From Clostridia bacterium (GTDB lineage: Bacteria; Bacillota_A; Clostridia; Oscillospirales; CAG-272), in assembly GCA_017652965.1 (NCBI GenBank), contig JAGBZZ010000239.1, positions 1 through 7,821 on the forward strand: a stretch of DNA of 7,821 bases, given 5' to 3'. The notes below the pieces were generated by a model. It searched no databases. It worked only from the letters and a program-made list of their open reading frames with translations, and had not been told where the DNA came from. Positions 7,365-7,821 of this stretch are shown in pieces; the stretch's first letter is position 1, and every line of letters begins with the position of its first letter. A program made the position numbers and the translations under genes.

Positions 7365-7502
7365 TTACCCTGTGATCTTGATCTTTTCGGCGCTTTCGTA
7401 CTGCGACAGGATCCAATATACCGCCGTATTCATATCGATCTCGTGGCCGCCGTCAAAGATATCGAGGTAGACCGATGCCTCCCCGTGACCAAAGTACCTA
7501 TA
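7365..7502 (-). pseudogene. Truncated 3' end of an alpha/beta-hydrolase (esterase-like) gene
   Basis: Reading the minus strand from 7502 to the TAA at 7367-7365 gives 45 codons beginning YRYFGHGEAS and ending EKIKITG. An in-frame TAA lies immediately upstream (7505-7503), and there is no usable start: the only Met, at 7433, would leave 22 residues and has no ribosome binding site. The stretch FDGGHEIDM followed by a helix (TAVYWILSQY) is typical of the very C-terminus of alpha/beta-hydrolase esterases, where His of GGHE is the catalytic histidine (codon 7445-7443). Base composition matches the operon, not the AT-rich right flank. The gene seems to have lost everything but its tail, which now forms the 5' leader of the operon mRNA and ends 18 nt before the first intact gene. 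Hydrolase identity rests on one motif and is moderate. Confidence 0.65.
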
Positions 7503-7530
7503 TTATACTGCAAAATCCGAGAAGAAGCAA
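7502..7530 (-). promoter_or_regulatory. Sigma-70/sigma-A type promoter for the operon
   Basis: On the minus strand a perfect TATAAT occupies 7507-7502, and TTGCTT (three of six matches to TTGACA) occupies 7530-7525, with a 17-nt spacer. Transcription would start near 7495, inside the hydrolase remnant, giving a leader of about 150 nt before the ATG at 7346. It lies just downstream of a terminator for the preceding gene. That is the expected place for an operon promoter. No clear operator was seen. Confidence 0.6.
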
Positions 7531-7535
7531 GAGTG

Positions 7536-7572
7536 AAGAAAAAGAAAAAGAGCGCACCTTGTAGATGCGCCC
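7536..7572 (-). terminator. Rho-independent terminator after the DUF3592-like gene
   Basis: On the minus strand GGGCGCA (7572-7566) pairs with TGCGCTC (7556-7550), with one G-U pair and a 9-nt loop. A T-rich run TTTTTCTTTTTCTTC follows. The structure lies about 60 nt past the stop of the DUF3592-like gene and upstream of the operon promoter, separating the two transcription units. Confidence 0.8.
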
Positions 7573-7601
7573 CTATTGAGTTACCCCAACAATTTCGAAC
7601 C

Positions 7602-7629
7602 TTGGAATTTTATATGTCATTTATTCCAA
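7602..7629. repeat. Short AT-rich inverted repeat
   Basis: TTGGAAT (7602-7608) and ATTCCAA (7623-7629) are exact inverted copies, seven bases each, separated by 14 nt. They sit just after the stop codon of the DUF3592-like gene and before its terminator. It could be a weak mRNA 3' hairpin or a protein-binding site, but arms this short in AT-rich DNA may be chance. Confidence 0.3.
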
Positions 7630-7630
7630 A

Positions 7631-7821
7631 TTAAGTACACATTTGTTTTTTTCGACTTACAAATAGAGTTATCGAGCCCAAGCCAAAAAACATCAAGCCA
7701 AGGCACGGTATCACAAGCAAAACCCAATCCGTATCTTTAGAACCAACATTTTGAGGATTATCAATATCATAATAAATTTCAATCTCATCTCCTACATTCC
7801 AAGAAGACGAATACATTTTGA
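7631..7821 (-). CDS. DUF3592-like membrane protein, C-terminal part (5' end beyond window)
   Basis: The frame is open from the right edge to the TAA at 7633-7631. The visible part reads WNVGDEIEIYYDIDNPQNV, then a hydrophobic helix (about WVLLVIPCLGLMFFGLGSI) and a basic tail (SRKKQ). The pattern of 'GD.v.V.YdP.nP' followed by one membrane segment is typical of the C-terminal half of DUF3592 proteins, small bacterial membrane proteins of unknown function. The first Met (7816-7814) is probably internal, because the motif normally sits in the middle of the protein and the frame stays open upstream; no ribosome binding site can be judged. By hand count the DNA is about 34% GC over 7621-7800, against about 60% in sample lines of the operon, so it has a different compositional history. 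It ends before the terminator and is a separate transcription unit. Confidence 0.7.
   Translation of the reverse strand, partial: KMYSSSWNVGDEIEIYYDIDNPQNVGSKDTDWVLLVIPCLGLMFFGLGSITLFVSRKKQMCT

Noticed and set aside
6795..7634. Plus-strand open frame of 279 codons crossing the promoter and terminator region
   Set aside because: It spans the N-terminus of the helical-barrel gene, the pseudogene and the AT-rich intergenic DNA; composition changes inside it and it contains lysine runs from the terminator A-tract.
1..7821. CRISPR arrays, tRNA or rRNA genes, transposase genes, riboswitches
   Set aside because: No regularly spaced repeats, cloverleaf-like sequence, transposase motifs, or recognisable leader structures were found on either strand by reading.

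Overview
The window is a GC-rich, tightly packed bacterial operon, read entirely on the minus strand, with a short AT-rich segment at its right end. Strong AGGAGG-type ribosome binding sites, gaps of 1 to 34 nt between genes, and a set of intracellular glycan-processing enzymes suggest a Firmicutes/Clostridia-type organism, probably uncultured and host- or gut-associated. This placement is an inference from gene style; there is no rRNA or other taxonomic marker.

In transcription order, right to left, the layout is as follows. The 3' part of a small DUF3592-like membrane protein gene enters from the right edge (7821-7631). A rho-independent terminator follows (about 7572-7536). A good sigma-70-type promoter comes next (-35 at 7530-7525, -10 at 7507-7502). 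Directly at the promoter begins a headless 45-codon tail of an alpha/beta-hydrolase (7502-7365). The intact operon then runs: a two-domain beta-sandwich plus helical-barrel glycosidase/lyase-like protein (7346-5472), an SGNH esterase (5439-4789), a YgjV-like membrane protein (4754-4191), a calcineurin-like metallophosphatase A (4189-3083), a three-domain TIM-barrel glycoside-hydrolase-like protein (3067-881), and a second, unrelated-looking metallophosphatase B (861 to beyond the left edge).

The five complete proteins of the operon and the visible N-terminus of the sixth lack secretion signals. Apart from the YgjV-like protein they look cytoplasmic. The simplest model is a cell-interior pathway that trims an imported, decorated oligosaccharide: the SGNH protein removes acyl groups, one or both metallophosphatases remove phosphate or phosphodiester groups, and the two large proteins cut glycosidic bonds. 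No transporter or regulator is in the window. Neither large enzyme could be assigned to a numbered CAZy family by eye, so this may be an undescribed glycan-utilisation locus.

The main oddities are the truncated hydrolase at the promoter, the sharp composition change near 7500, a changed active-site residue in each metallophosphatase (His to Asn in GNH[D/E] of A, His to Gln in DxH of B), and a phage-structural-type beta module inside the TIM-barrel protein.
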